Positions 46,501-60,400 of a stretch of DNA of 64,000 nt are shown in pieces. The position numbers and the translations under genes were made by a program. The notes beneath the pieces were generated by a model. That model worked only from the letters and a program-made list of their open reading frames with translations. It was not told where the DNA came from and made no database searches. This DNA is from Labia minor (lineage: Eukaryota; Arthropoda; Insecta; Dermaptera; Spongiphoridae), in contig OY720344.1 of assembly GCA_963082975.1 (NCBI GenBank), positions 4,389,580 to 4,453,579 on the forward strand, written 5' to 3'. How positions within the stretch are numbered: position 1 is the first letter of the stretch; each line of letters starts with the position of its first letter.

Positions 46501-49500
46501 ACTCGTTTGTGGCTTTTGGGTAGAACAGGTAATTGCTCGCGATCATCTCACGGGAATGAAACTGTTAGGTCAACTCTTACAATACGGTTAAAATACAAAA
46601 TATAAAATTTATAAAATATATATGCACCTCTCTCTCAGGTTGACCAGTTAATGAAAATAGAATTTTGCAAATGGCAGAGCAGGACATTAAAAAAGAGATT
46701 AAACTGCAAAAAAGAAGCTGAGACGTTTTATACAGAATCTATTATATTGAGAGTGAATAATGAATCTGAAGATTAATCTTACTCATCAGAAAATTAATTG
46801 AATTATCTTCATAATATCGCTACGAAAGCGAAACTAGATTATAAATAACAACAACAACAACAACTTTAAATAAAAACTTAAGATTGGGATAGTATATATA
46901 TATTTTTAATAATCTATTCATTTCATATAATTTTATATTTTCTTTATTTATTTAATTTTTTTAATATTTGATGTGTTAATCTTAATTGGATTTTACGATT
47001 TTTTTTTAATAACGCAATTGCATTGATTTATCGGAAACAAAAAGGAAATTTCTTAATCGAGTAAAACATTTTGTGTTGGTTTTTGCAATTAATCTTCATG
47101 GTAGAACAACACACAAACAAAAGAGAGTTCAGACATCGAGAAAAAATTGAACCAAAAAGTCTACTTCATAAATGAACTCAAGAAGTAAATTAATTCTATA
47201 AACATCAAAAGTAAATATTCAATTAATTAATTATTAATTATACATATTTTATTAGATGATCTCCTTTTATTTATAAAAATCTGGAGTGTCTCCACTCGAC
47301 TATCTCGCAATTTGAATTGGATTAAATAACATAATATATTATATTTAAATTAAATTTAATTAATTATAAATTATAAATTAAAATTAATAGATAATATTTA
47401 TTTAACCAGCGCATCGAGTGGCGAAAAGAAAAGAATACACGAATTTGTTTAAATTTTAATTCAAATAATGAATCAAAATTTAAATTAAATAACAAAATTT
47501 GAAAATCCAACTTGCTAGTATAAATTTAATTCGTACAATATTTTATAATTTTTGAAAATTTAATTTAAATTTTAAAATTTAATTCTCTCTTCCCACTTGG
47601 ATTGAAGGTAAGAGGCTCTTCGAATCTCATTAGAATATCAATGCAGATTATGGCCAAATCGGACAAAATTAGAATAAATTTCACCTCTCTAAGAATAGAT
47701 ATTTGAAAAATTCAATTTTTCTGTACACCAATTATTGTAAAATTTTGGTAACGCTGAATTTATATTATAATGCATTTTAATACAAAAAATTAATATCTGA
47801 CTTTAGTTTAATTTTAATACGAAGAATAAATAAAATTTAAATTTTATATATGTGTGTTTTCATAGTGAAAAGATAATATAATAAAAAATATATAAAAAAA
47901 AACTTTTTAAAAACACGCTTTTATTTAAATGCACTAAAAAGGAGAAAATAATTTCTCCACACACACCACAATTTCCTTACAATTAATCATATCTAAAAAA
48001 TGAAAGCGTGGACGCCAAACATGCAGAGAAAGGAAAAGAATACGAAGGACATTTCATTGTATATCCACAATCCTTTCTGTTTTTTCCATTTATACTATAA
48101 TTGACAACTATGTCTATTTCAAGTAGAATTTACGTTTTTCCCTGCATGTTTGGTGCCCATGCTTTCATTTTTACCGACCGACGATAGTAAGGGAGGTATT
48201 GTTTTCACACCAAATTTCACATGTGGAGATTTTTACATATCTCCACGTATCATGCATTTTCTAAACAGAAAAAAGTATTTTTAGCATGATGTCTGTCCGT
48301 CCGTCTGTCCGTCTGTCCGTCTGTCCGTCCGTATAGATGTGTACAGCCTGAACGGCTCAACCGATTTTGATGAAATTTGGTATATTTACTTAATTCATCA
48401 GTGGGATGAATTGATCAACTTTTGGTGTATATCCGGAAACCGGAAGTGGTAGTATTAGCGATCGACGATAGGAAGGAAAGGGTTATTTTCACACCAAATT
48501 TCACATGAGGAGATTTTTTTATATATCACCACGAATCATGCACTTTGTATTGGTTTTATCCTCGAGAAAAATCATATTTATTAGTTTTTACTTGATTTAA
48601 AATTATATGACGTCATCCAGCCATTCATGACGTCACAGCCTGGTCTTACATATATATTATAAATAAAATAAAATTAAAAATATTTATGTTATATTCATAT
48701 TTGTTTTTTATTACATTAATAGATATATTAAAATTATTTGAAATTGTTTCTGTAGCTGGAAATTAATTTTTCAAACCGTCGGTCGGTTCGGACCTGGCCA
48801 CAGGTCAACTTATTTAGATATGATTAATTGTAAGGAAATTGTGGTGTGTGTGGAGAAATTATTTTCTCCTTTTTAGTGCATTTAAATAAAAGCGTGTTTT
48901 TAAAAAGTTTTTATTTTATATTTTTTTTATTTCCTAATTATTATTCTTGATAGAAATTTCGCTCGGTTTTTTATTTGAGGTTATAGTGTGAATGTTGAAA
49001 GACCTAATTCAAGTCGATTCTTCCCCTCAAAATACTTACTATATATCAAATCGGTGGTATAGGGGGCTGTGAGATTATTATTATTACTAGCTGCTCAGAG
49101 CTCCTTCGTCGCTCTTCACATCTAGACGGGGGCTCCGCCCCCTGTACCCCCCCGAGTGTCCCTATTCTGAGCTATAACCACTCCTACCCTGTCCCATCTC
49201 TCTCACGTTCCTTCCTACATTGTCCACCCTGTTCACAATTGGTCTTCCAAACGGACGTTTTCCAATCGAACTCCCCACCAATATATTTTTCCTCTCCCAT
49301 TCTAGCCATGTGCCCTGCCGATCCCAGCCTTCTCGCTTTTATAACCCTAACTATATCTAGAGATGCATAGAGGTCATGCAATTCCTTGTTATGCAGTCTC
49401 CGCCATTCCCCGGTATCCTCATCTTTCTTTGGCCCATAAATGCTGGGAAGAATCCTATTCTCAAATACTCTGAATCTATTCTCATCTCCCAGGGTTATTG

Positions 49501-51372
49501 ACCATGCCTCCCACCCATATAATACAATTAATAATTTAATAATTTTGATCCCCTTTGATAATAATTTTCAGATTGCAACCTCGATTTAAATTCTTTGCAA
49601 ATATTATTCTCTCTGATACTAATTATTTTGTCTTATCACTATTAATTTCAAACCCCATCAATTTTCCTGCCTCGATTAATTTTTTTTATGCTACTTTAAA
49701 TGTTATTAATTTATTTAAAAAAAAAATCAAAGTAAACAAAATAAAAATAAAATATAAAATTAGCATAACACTAAACTACTATAAAAATAATATGAAAAAA
49801 TATATTATATATTAAAATCTTACGTGAAAATCCAATTATGAGATCAAATTTTCTTAATTAAAATAATTTACTCACATAATCTTAAAAATTAATAGTATTA
49901 AATTATAGCCGTAATGTGAATGTTTTCAAAGTTTAAAAGGCCAATAAGATCAATTGAGATATTGTAAATATCAATAGATATATAAAAAGATTTTTATCTG
50001 CACATTGCTCAGAATTTAAATTACCGCCAAATTATCGCCACCAGCGCCTCTATTGACATATTTTTGTTCTACATAATTTCCACTACCCGCCTATACTATA
50101 TTCTTTATAATTTTTTTAAAATTTTTCTAATTCAAAAATCGAAAATCGGGCTTCGAGGTCTGGTGGCCAGCCCCTTTGTGCTTCCGTGTCAAAAAATTCC
50201 AGGTCCCTGCGTGCGATAGATTTGGCTGGAGAGCTCGGTCAGACAGACAGACAGACAGACAGACAGACACATTACACTTGCTTTTATTATGTAAGATTAT
50301 TATAATTAGATTATTGGTTTATATATACATATGTATATCTTTTCAAAAACAATATCGCCATTACTTTAATTGATATTCATTTAAATTAAAAAATATTTTT
50401 ACAAAATAATTCAACATGATTTAAATAATTAAATTATATATTAATATTTAATTACTATTTTGTATCAATATTATGCAATATGTAATTACTAATTGATAAA
50501 TATAATACCTCCTAGGTGACCTATGACCTAAGTTGAGTCAGAATATTGCATTGTCATCGGAGTTACATATGTATGCGAAATTTCAGCTCATTCGAACATT
50601 GGGAAGTGGGTCAAATTAACGTTGCAAGATTTGACAACACGGAAACGGATGTAAGCTAAATAAAAGCGTGTAAAAAAGAACTTGTGGAAGTTTGTAATAG
50701 CAGTATGTATATAGGTGACTATTGGAGGAATGTGATTACTTTGTGGCAATCTCCTAATGCCACCCACATAAATAGATAAGTTTCTCGTAAGAAAGGGTGG
50801 AAGTGAAAAGCTCTTAGAACAAACAAATAAACCAAATTAAATTAATATTATTATTTAATATTTGTTTCTCTAAACTTGGTTAGTTTATATTAGTTAGTTT
50901 TAGTTTTATAATTTGTATAATTTTTATTTCATTATAATAAATATTAATAAAAATTTATAACACAAAATGAATATTAAAAAATATTATATCTCATTATAAC
51001 ATATACTATACAATAAAATATATTTAGTATATTATTAGTATACTAATTAAATTAAAAATTCAATAAGAAGATATATAATGGAAATAAATAATTAAAATAA
51101 AATAAATGAAAATCTATCTACATACAGACATTGAAACAAATACTATGCTATAATAATATACGACGGTACATGGGGCAGAATTTGAAGTGATCCATTTTTA
51201 TATTTCATAATAGGATAGGATCCATAGACTTATTCAATGTTATTTATTAAAAAAAAAAGCAAAATTGGCAGTTGTGGGACTGGCCGACAGAAGTGAAAAC
51301 TTCTGAGTAAGAAATATGAAAGCAGACGGAATGCGCACCAGCTTCACGAGAAAAATGAATTTTATATACGTA

Positions 51373-51411
<39 letters not shown>

Positions 51412-54400
51412 TAAAAGATACAAAGATCCTTTAAGGTTATTACAATCTGATCTTTTACATATTAGATCAATAAGCAATTTTTTTCTAACCTATATATACA
51501 ATGCAATTAAACAAAGGTCTTTACTCAATAGTTTGCCTTGTGGTCTTGTCACATTAACTACACTAAGTTTAACGCGTAGCACAACTCGCACAATACTCTG
51601 CTTTGCACTATTCACTTTCTCACTAACTCAAAAGGTTTTCTTCTCTTGAGCCTTCTTATCTGGTTTGTGTTGTCTAGGAGCTGGATAACCTCGACGTTCA
51701 CATGGTTAAGTAACCTTTGTTCGTGGCTACTGGCAAATTTAGCAAGTTTGGTCAACAGTATCCATTTGTAGGTCCCGATGGATATCTCTGTTTCGGCAGT
51801 ACCAAGGTGCATCAACGATACTTCTTAGTACTTTGTTCTGAAATCGTTGGATCACTTCAATGGTGCTTTTGCTGGCACAACCCCAAAGTTGGATGCCGTA
51901 GGTCCAAACAGGTTTTAGTATTTGCTTGTACAGAAGCAGTTTATTGAATGTAGACAACTTGGAATTTCTTCCAAGAAGCCAGTACATTTTTTTCAGTTTG
52001 ATTCCAAGTTCTTCACGTTTCTTTTTGACATGCACTTTCCAGCGTAGTCTCGCGTCAAGTGTCATTCCCAGATATTTAGCAGAGTCAACATGGGGGATCT
52101 GGGTATCGTTGATTCGGATGGGTAAATGTTGTCTTCGTTTATTGGTAAAGTCTATATGCATAGACTTGTTTTCATTTAACTTGATACGCCAAGTTTTGGT
52201 CCAGGTGTAAATTTTATTGATAGAGGTTTGAAGTTTCTCAGCAGCCTCTTCATGATCTTGCCCGACAGCCATGACTGCAGTATCGTCAGCAAATGTTGCT
52301 ATTATGTCTTTTTCTAGGTCAGGGATATCACTGGTATATAATAGGTAGAGTATTGGACCCAACACACTACCTTGCGGTACCCCTGCCTTGATTTCTTTCA
52401 GTTCAGAATATACATCCTCTTGTTTAATTCTGAAGTATCTATCTGCCAGGTAGGATTGCAACAACTGGGAAAATTCTTGAGGCAGAAACAAGTTCAGTTT
52501 ATGAAACAAACCTTCGTGCCACACTTTGTCAAAAGCTTGTGCAACATCAAGGAAGATAGTCGAACAGACTTTTCTTTCTTCTAATGTCTTTTCGATGACG
52601 TTTGTTATTCTGTGAACTTGCTCAATTGTCGAGTGCCTTTCTCTAAAACCGAATTGATGAGAAGGTATCAGGTTTTTTTCCTCTATTATAGGTTTAATTC
52701 TCTTCAAGAGTATTTTCTCGAACAGTTTAGAGATAACAGGTAGCAAAGATATAGGTCTATAGGATGCTACGTCATTAGGAGATTTCCCAGGTTTTGGAAT
52801 CATAATGACTTCCGCGATTTTCCACATCTGAGGAACGTACTTCAGTCTTAAAGATGCGTTAATAAGATTGGTAAGTTTTATTATAGCTTTCCTTGGGAGT
52901 TGCTTTAGAACTTCACCAGTGATTAGGTCAAAACCAGGGGCTTTTTTTGAATTCATGTTTAATTTAATTTCATTGGAGACTTCCTTTGAAGTAGCAGGTT
53001 TGATAATAACTTGTTCTTGTTTGAGTTCAGTCCAGTTTTGAGGATCTTCTCCGTCGTTTGGTTGGAAAATGCTCTCAAGATGTTCTGCAAACCTACTGGC
53101 TTTTTGAATGTTGTTTCGAGCCCAGGTTCCATCCGCATTTCGGATTGGTGGGTTATGAATAATAGGCCTTATTAATTGCTTGGTTGCTTTCCAAAGTGAG
53201 TAATCTGTTTTCTCATTGTTAGTTAACCCACTTAGATATTCTCCAATAGCTTCATTTTTAACTCGCTGTATTTCACGCTTCAATTGCTGAGTTGCATTGT
53301 TCAGGGCTCTTTTATCAACTGGTGCTCTTGTCTGCTGCCATTTTCGTCTAAGTTTTCTTTTTTCTGAGATAAGGTTTCTAATCATTTTAGGATAATTATT
53401 TCCTTTTGTTCTATACACAATTTGGGGTGTGTTTTCCCATGCCGCTTGTTGAATATTTTTAATGAATAGTTCAACCTCATCATCTAGCTGTTTTTCAGAT
53501 CTTATTGGTACGGAAAGATTGATTTGCTCTTCAAGTTGAATTTTGAAGCTTTCCCAATCTGTTCTCGTATTAGATAATCTTGGTGGATTTTCTTTTCTGA
53601 TTACACTATCACTTAACGTTAGAAGTATTGGAGAATGATCTGAATTCATATCCCATGCATCTTCAATTTGGACATAATTAGATGAAATATTCCTGATTAC
53701 AAAGAAGTCTATGACATCAGGAATTTTGCTAGGATCAGTAGGCCAATATGTAGGCTTCCCCGTTGATAGCACTTCACAATTAAGCTGGTTAGTTGCTGCT
53801 AAAAGTTCTTTACCTTTAGATGTAGTCAACCTTGCTCCCCAGTGAGTGTGCTTTGCGTTGAAGTCACCACCTATTATGAATCTATTTCCTAGACTGTATA
53901 GAAAGTCTACATACTGTTCCTTCTTTATAGCATGCCTTGGTGGGGAGTATAACGCCGTTATTATTACATCGTGTAATTTAGTTCTGACGTTGACAGATGT
54001 AGCTTGTATTTCATCTGTTTGATAATCCATTTCTTGATGATGTATGATAGATTCCTTAATGATGATTGCACTTCCTCCTTTTGCTGCATTATCTGGATGG
54101 ATTGTATGGTAGGTTTTGTACCCTTTAAATTTGATGAACGACTGTTTCGTGAAGTGAGTCTCAGAGATGAGGCAACAATCAATTTTTTCTATTTCAAGGA
54201 CTGCTTGCAACTCCTGCTGATGTTGCAGCAACCCATTGGCATTCCATTCTAGTATTCTTATCTGATTAGCCATTTTTGATTTTAGAAATCGCTCCATGTG
54301 CGCGGTGTTCCAGTTTAGAAATACGTTCATCCATTTTGTTCAACTTTTCCAATATTTGTTGAAGTATTTTGTCAATAGATGAATTAGCTTCGTTTGCTTT

Positions 54401-57400
54401 TTTCTCATTGCTTTTATTTGTTTTACCAGATACTGCTTGGCTGTAGGTTTTATTCGCAGCAGATACGTTGACTTTCTGCTTTGGGGCAGAGCTGGTTATT
54501 TTAGACACAGATGGTCTTTGTGGCTGTTTTGGTAAACTCGATTTCTTAATCTGTTTATCCTTAATTTTCTGCATCTCTTTGGCTACTATGCACCCTCGAT
54601 AGTTTGCCGGATGTCCTTCTCCGCAATGAACACACTTTGGAGTCGCGTCCTTTGGTTTTTGGCATTCTACTGTACGGTGTTTCCCAGTGCATTTTACACA
54701 TCTGGGTTCTTTCGCGCAGTACCTCTGAGTATGTCCATAAGCTTGACAGTTTTTACACTGTGGCACTAGTTTTGATTTTCTGATTGGCTGGATTTGCACC
54801 CTTATTCCCATAATGTCGGTTATACCAAAGATTTTATTGACATCTTCATCATTTCTGAATGTCAGCATGAACATGTTTAGTGGCTGTTTTGTTTTGTATT
54901 TTAGCTTTTTAGTAGCTTCAAGTAACTTGTATCCCCTTTTTCTTAAATCCCTCAGTATTTCATCGGGATAGCAAGAATGATGGAGATTGACAGCCATTAA
55001 TTTGATTGGTCGGTTTTGTTTATTTTCATAGGAGTGCCATGAATATTCATTCTCGTTTAAAACTTTAGTGAGGGCTTGATACTGTTCGCCATCTTTGACG
55101 TTAATTTTAATGTTTTTGTCATTAATTATTTTGATCTGGAATTCTTTCATCATATTAGCTATGAGTTCATGTAGTGTGTTAAAGTTTTTAACATCATCTA
55201 CTATTATTGGTGGTGGTTGCGGTATTTTTTTAGGTTTTGGTTGCTCTTGGTCTTTTTGCTGAGCTTTTGGACTTCATTGTGGAGGAGACGGAGATTTATC
55301 CATTTTTCTTTTCTTAGAACTTTTGTTTTTCTTTCTTATCCACTCAGTCTCTTCCGCTAACTCATCCTCATCGGTGTAGTACTGAACTTCAGATTGTACT
55401 TTCTCTTTGGACTTTGAGTTTTGTGTCTTACACCCATTATTCTCGGTTTGTAGTTCCGATATACGTATATATAATTCATAATTATTTTTTTCAGCAAACT
55501 GATTATTATTACAAAAATATTAAAAATACGATGTGTATGAATATATATATTATATATATACACAACTTTGTTTAAAATATTGCAATACGAACTGTTTTAT
55601 AAATTGTTATCTCTAACATATAAATATATATTTATTATGTGAAGTTAATTTCGTATAATTTTTATTATATATGTATATATGAAATGAACTTTACATAATA
55701 AATATATATTTATATGTCAGAGATAACAATTTATAAAACAGTTCTAATGAAAATTGAAATTTCGCGCTCTGTTATAAGAAATTGGTGTCGGGTCGGTCTC
55801 GCTCACGCGAGTTCTATGCTTTTTCCACATCCCACAAAAGTGCTCAACGCCGCTAAAGAAGTTTTCACATCAAAAAAAACTATTTTTTTAAGAACTATTT
55901 ATTAATATAAAATTAAAAGTTAAATTAATAATTAAATAATAATTATTTTTATAAATATTATAATATATTTGAAGGATTTGTTATTTATTTATAAATTATT
56001 TATTATTATAATTTATAAATTATAATTATTAATGTTTTTTTATTAATTTTAATTTATATATATATATATATATACGAGTAGTAATATATCAATAAATATT
56101 GTATATAAAATGTATATGTATGATAGACTCTGTCATATTTATATTTTTTATTTAGCTAAAGTATAGATATACATAATTGAAAGTTAAATAAATAAAAGGA
56201 TAATAATAATAATAATAATTTAAAAAAAAAGGAAAAAAATAAATAAAAGTGTACGATAAAACAAACAACGAAGATAAGAGGGTCAGAGAGAGAGGCTGCT
56301 GAATAAGGTCTGATATAAGATGAATAATTAACGAAATCAGGATGAGTATATGCTAATGAATATGGATACCAATTTCATTCTAATTAATTATAATTATTAT
56401 TAAATGAAAAATTAGCAAGAAATCTTTTTAATTATATTTTATGAAAAACAAAGTCAAAGGATATTTTAAAATTTAACAAAGCCTTAGACAACGATATACA
56501 GGCTGTGAAGGGGATTGGTTTGGTGTGTAGGGGTAATTTTTTTTAACAGGAAAATTTCTTATTCCGGCTTTCAAATCAAAGCTTGTGTGTGTATATTTCA
56601 TAAAAAAAACCTCTGACTTTTGTACGTCCTACGCAAGGACAACACCTATCAAGCCGGTTATATCAATGAGGTGTCCTATGATCAGTAGAACGGGTCATGT
56701 CAACCTTTACCTTGATTTTCTTGATCGGAGGCGCTATCCAGTAGCTTTTCCAAATCTTGTTCCCAGAGGCTGGGTTGACTTCGTCCCAGAGACCCCAGCT
56801 AGCGAAATTCCCTTGCCAGGCCCTGTACTTGAACCCAGGACCATGTGAATGTGAGGCAGGTTCGCTACCCACACACCCAATGGCGCCTTGTATATTTCAT
56901 AACAAAACAATTTATTTATAACAATTAATTATATATTAACTTCTACACTGTTCAGACACTAGATCTTAGGGCCATAGGAGGTCGTTCATAACAATTTTGA
57001 TTGGCGCTCTGGCAAATATCTATTTTGTTGATGGTTAAAAGCGATCTGTTCGCGTTTGGCTTTGACGCGCCTTAGCCAATTAGAATCCAGCATTCGCTAT
57101 GTTTACTATCTAGCCAGAGGTAGTATTACGATCACGAAAATTTTCGATGTTGAGATTTTGATGTTTTTATACGTTTTGAACTAAGGTTGAGAAAAATGTC
57201 TGTGTGTGGGTGTATGTGTGTATGTATATAACCAAGATTACGCAAAAACGGTTTGAGCTAGAATTATGAAATTTGGTATACGGGCATTATTCAAAATTCG
57301 TAGTTTTCTGTCATCTTTTGAGAAATGTAGCTCAACAGGAAGAGGGTCATTACCTACAACGTTTTGATTTTTTTCCTCTAAAGTGACCGTAAAAATAAAG

Positions 57401-60400
57401 ATATATGTTTGATAGTTTTTCTCATGATTAAAAATTGTATAAAACTGTTATATATAGAATTTCAGTTTGGTTGAATCGCTGAAAGTACCAGATTTAATTT
57501 TTTAACACTGCAAATCTCACGCGCCAACACGTGACGTGGTGTCATCAACAATGAGCCAAACATGCGCTGGTTTTTTAAATATTATTTATTAATTTTAATT
57601 TATAATTTATAATAAATTTAATTTAATTTAGATATACTTAATATATTATGTTATTTAATCCAATTCAAATTTGCGAGATATTCGAGTGGAGACACTCCAG
57701 ATTTTTTTTCTATTAATATAAGAGAGCAATTTGTCACCAATCCATTCCGACGTATGACGTCATTAACAAACCAAGTAACTGGGCTTATATATTTTTTTAA
57801 ATTTGAGATATTAAAATTGGAATTGGAATGTTTCGTTCATTAACACTTTGAAATTATACTAGAAAGAAGTTGAAATCTTACTTCAGACACCGAATTTTTT
57901 CCAGCTCTTGAAACAATCCAATGTTGATCCCGGTGGCTGAGTTGACTCCGTCCCATAGAAAAATTCCCTTGCCAGGCCCGCGACTTAAACCCGGGACCAC
58001 GTGAATGTGAGTCAGCGACGCTAGCCTCTCACCCAGTGGCGCCTTCATCATTCATTAATGCTCACTCAATTCTTACTCATCTGATTCATTCAGTAGATGT
58101 TTAGATATTTTTACTTTTAATTGATTATTTTTATTTACTTTATAACACTAAATAAATATAATAAATTTATAAATATTTACTCTTTAGAAATATTGGTTGT
58201 GATTACATCTTTTTAAAACTCTAAAGTATATACTATTTTAGGGTAAAACTCTTATTATTATTTGAAATCTATAAAATATTGATATATAATAATAATAATA
58301 ATAATATTTACTTACTTGAAATTTGGATGTAATAGGATCCATATCTAGAAGGGCATAGTCTGCTATCCGATCGCCATTTGCATCAATACTCACTTGGCCT
58401 GTAATACCTGTTAATAAAAAAAAATAAATTATTTTTTCTAATGTAACTGTAAAAAATAGAAATAAATATTAGAGGCGTGTGTTAAATAAAATAAAATATT
58501 ATAATAGTACAAATATTCTAGTATGTAAATTATTGAGTTGAAAAACTTAACGCACAAACATATCTATAGACACTTTACAGAAATAAAATACAATCAAAGA
58601 CAGATTGTCTGTAGTTTTGAATTTAATCTTACAATTTCAGTTGAATCACAAATCGATAATTTATTCGTTCAATTGCCGTTGAACATTTAAACTTCTTTGT
58701 TAACTTTTTGATAAATTGTAAATAATTTCTGATTTTTTTTTTATTATTAAATCAAATTAACTTCGTTTTTTAAAAAACACTTTTTTAAAACTTAGTAAAA
58801 CTCTGGTAAAATTCTTTAATTGACTCACTCAACTCCTCTGCTAGTGAGCGCCCGATCTCGCGAGGAACATGTAAATTTCCCTTCAAAACAACGCAAATTA
58901 AGTATTTTTGTGGATGAAACGTATTCAGAAGGATGACGAACTACAAATGTGTAAAGTGTCAACAGCCAATCTACTTTTTACCATATAAATAAAACGATTT
59001 GAAAAACCCCAGTATCACTTACTTACTACAAACCAGTGAGGTAAATGAAACACCTTTAAGCCTCAAAACTTATTTATAATGTTTAAATATTTGATATATT
59101 CATTTCCCTGAGATCCTAAAAAAGACTACTCTATGAGTTATTTGAATTAAATATTAATTATGGAGGAGAGCGCTGATTTTTCATGCCGGATGCGCCTGAT
59201 TTTGTTTGATTCAATATTGCGACCGACGGAGGATTAAGATATTTTTCTACATTGTCCATATTTGGATATTCGTATAAATTCTATACATATAAATAAACTT
59301 TGAAAAAAAAATTACATTTATAATTCTGTTTTTGTTTATGTATATAAAATAATTTTTAAATTGTGGTGCTACTAGTAATTTAAATTTGAATTTTTCCATA
59401 GTAAAAAAAGCCGCAAAGTCTTTACTAGTCAAAAATTTTAAAAAATTAGAAATGTAAACAATGAAAATAAATAAATTAGTAATTTTGAAAAATTCAAAAT
59501 TAAAACACCCAATGCATATAATTATGAAGTTTTCATAATTATTTATTTAAATATTTGATTTTCAAAATTGTTTAAAGCAGCTATTCTCAAAGGGGTCCAT
59601 GTGGACCCCCTGGGGGTCTTTGGGACTTCATGGGGGGTCTATAATCACCAAGGGGTCCATTGGGGGTCTTTGGAGGTCTCTTTAGTAAAAAATAAATTAA
59701 AAGGGGAGATTTAAGAATAAAACTTAGTAAGTTTAGGCCAAACACACAAAAGAAATCGCACAAAAACGTCATCACACTAATAGGGTGACCCAGCCAGTAG
59801 TTGAACCCCTTCCAGTAGTTGAACAAATTACCAAAAATCCGCCAAAATCTCAAGAGGAAACATGCTTGGAACGTGAAATTTTATTTTATTTTTAAGTTGT
59901 TATGTTGTCACAACTGAAACACCTATCGTCTGCTGCACGTGACTTAAGTACTCAGAGATATTATTTTTTTTTCTCAAATGAAATGCTTGTTTTTGCATTC
60001 ACGACTAGTCTACTGAAAATACGGTAAGTAAAAGTAATCCACGTGCATCCTAGTCATTTTTAGAGATATTTTTACCGAATTGGTCTTAAATTAAAGCTAA
60101 AGGACTACATTTTGAAGTATGATATTAATGTATAGATATTTTTTATTTTTTAGAGCTCTAAACTGAATGTTCAACTAAGGGCACTGTTAAAATGTACAAA
60201 TTCCAGTAATTGAACAGTGGTGAACGTTGCCCGCCATCGAAGTTCACCAGACTGAATGTTCAATCCCTTTTATACCTTGAATCCCTCTTCCCCAAGGGTA
60301 GGTCTGAAGAATTTAGAAAAGTGCAGGGGAAGAGTGGGAGGGTAATATTGAGGCCCGTGAACTGTTTCAGTTTTGGAAAAGGCTTCGGAGCAAATGTCTT

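Larger units (their letters stand above)
47898..48912. repeat. Foldback with perfect 100-bp arms around two inserts
   Basis: Arms 47898-47997 and 48813-48912 are exact inverted copies by eye (inner end TTTAGATATGATTAATTGTA, outer end AAAAACTTTTTAAAAACACG). The loop contains a 174-bp inverted-repeat element (47998-48171) and a full HINE-2 (48169-48813). Confidence 0.85.
51377..55458 (-). mobile_element. Jockey-clade non-LTR retrotransposon, recent, 5'-truncated
   Basis: Flanked by the direct repeat ATATACGTATATAT (51364-51377 and 55459-55472), a 13-14-bp target duplication. It ends in a poly(A) tail on the - strand (T-run 51377-51409). ORF1 is open to its right edge and lacks a normal start region, so the element appears 5'-truncated. 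ORF1 (CCHC gag) and ORF2 (endonuclease/RT) overlap by 8 bases at 54266-54273. One in-frame stop in ORF1 (55274-55276) and one frameshift near the end of ORF2 make it defective. Same orientation as the cyclase gene. Confidence 0.92.
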
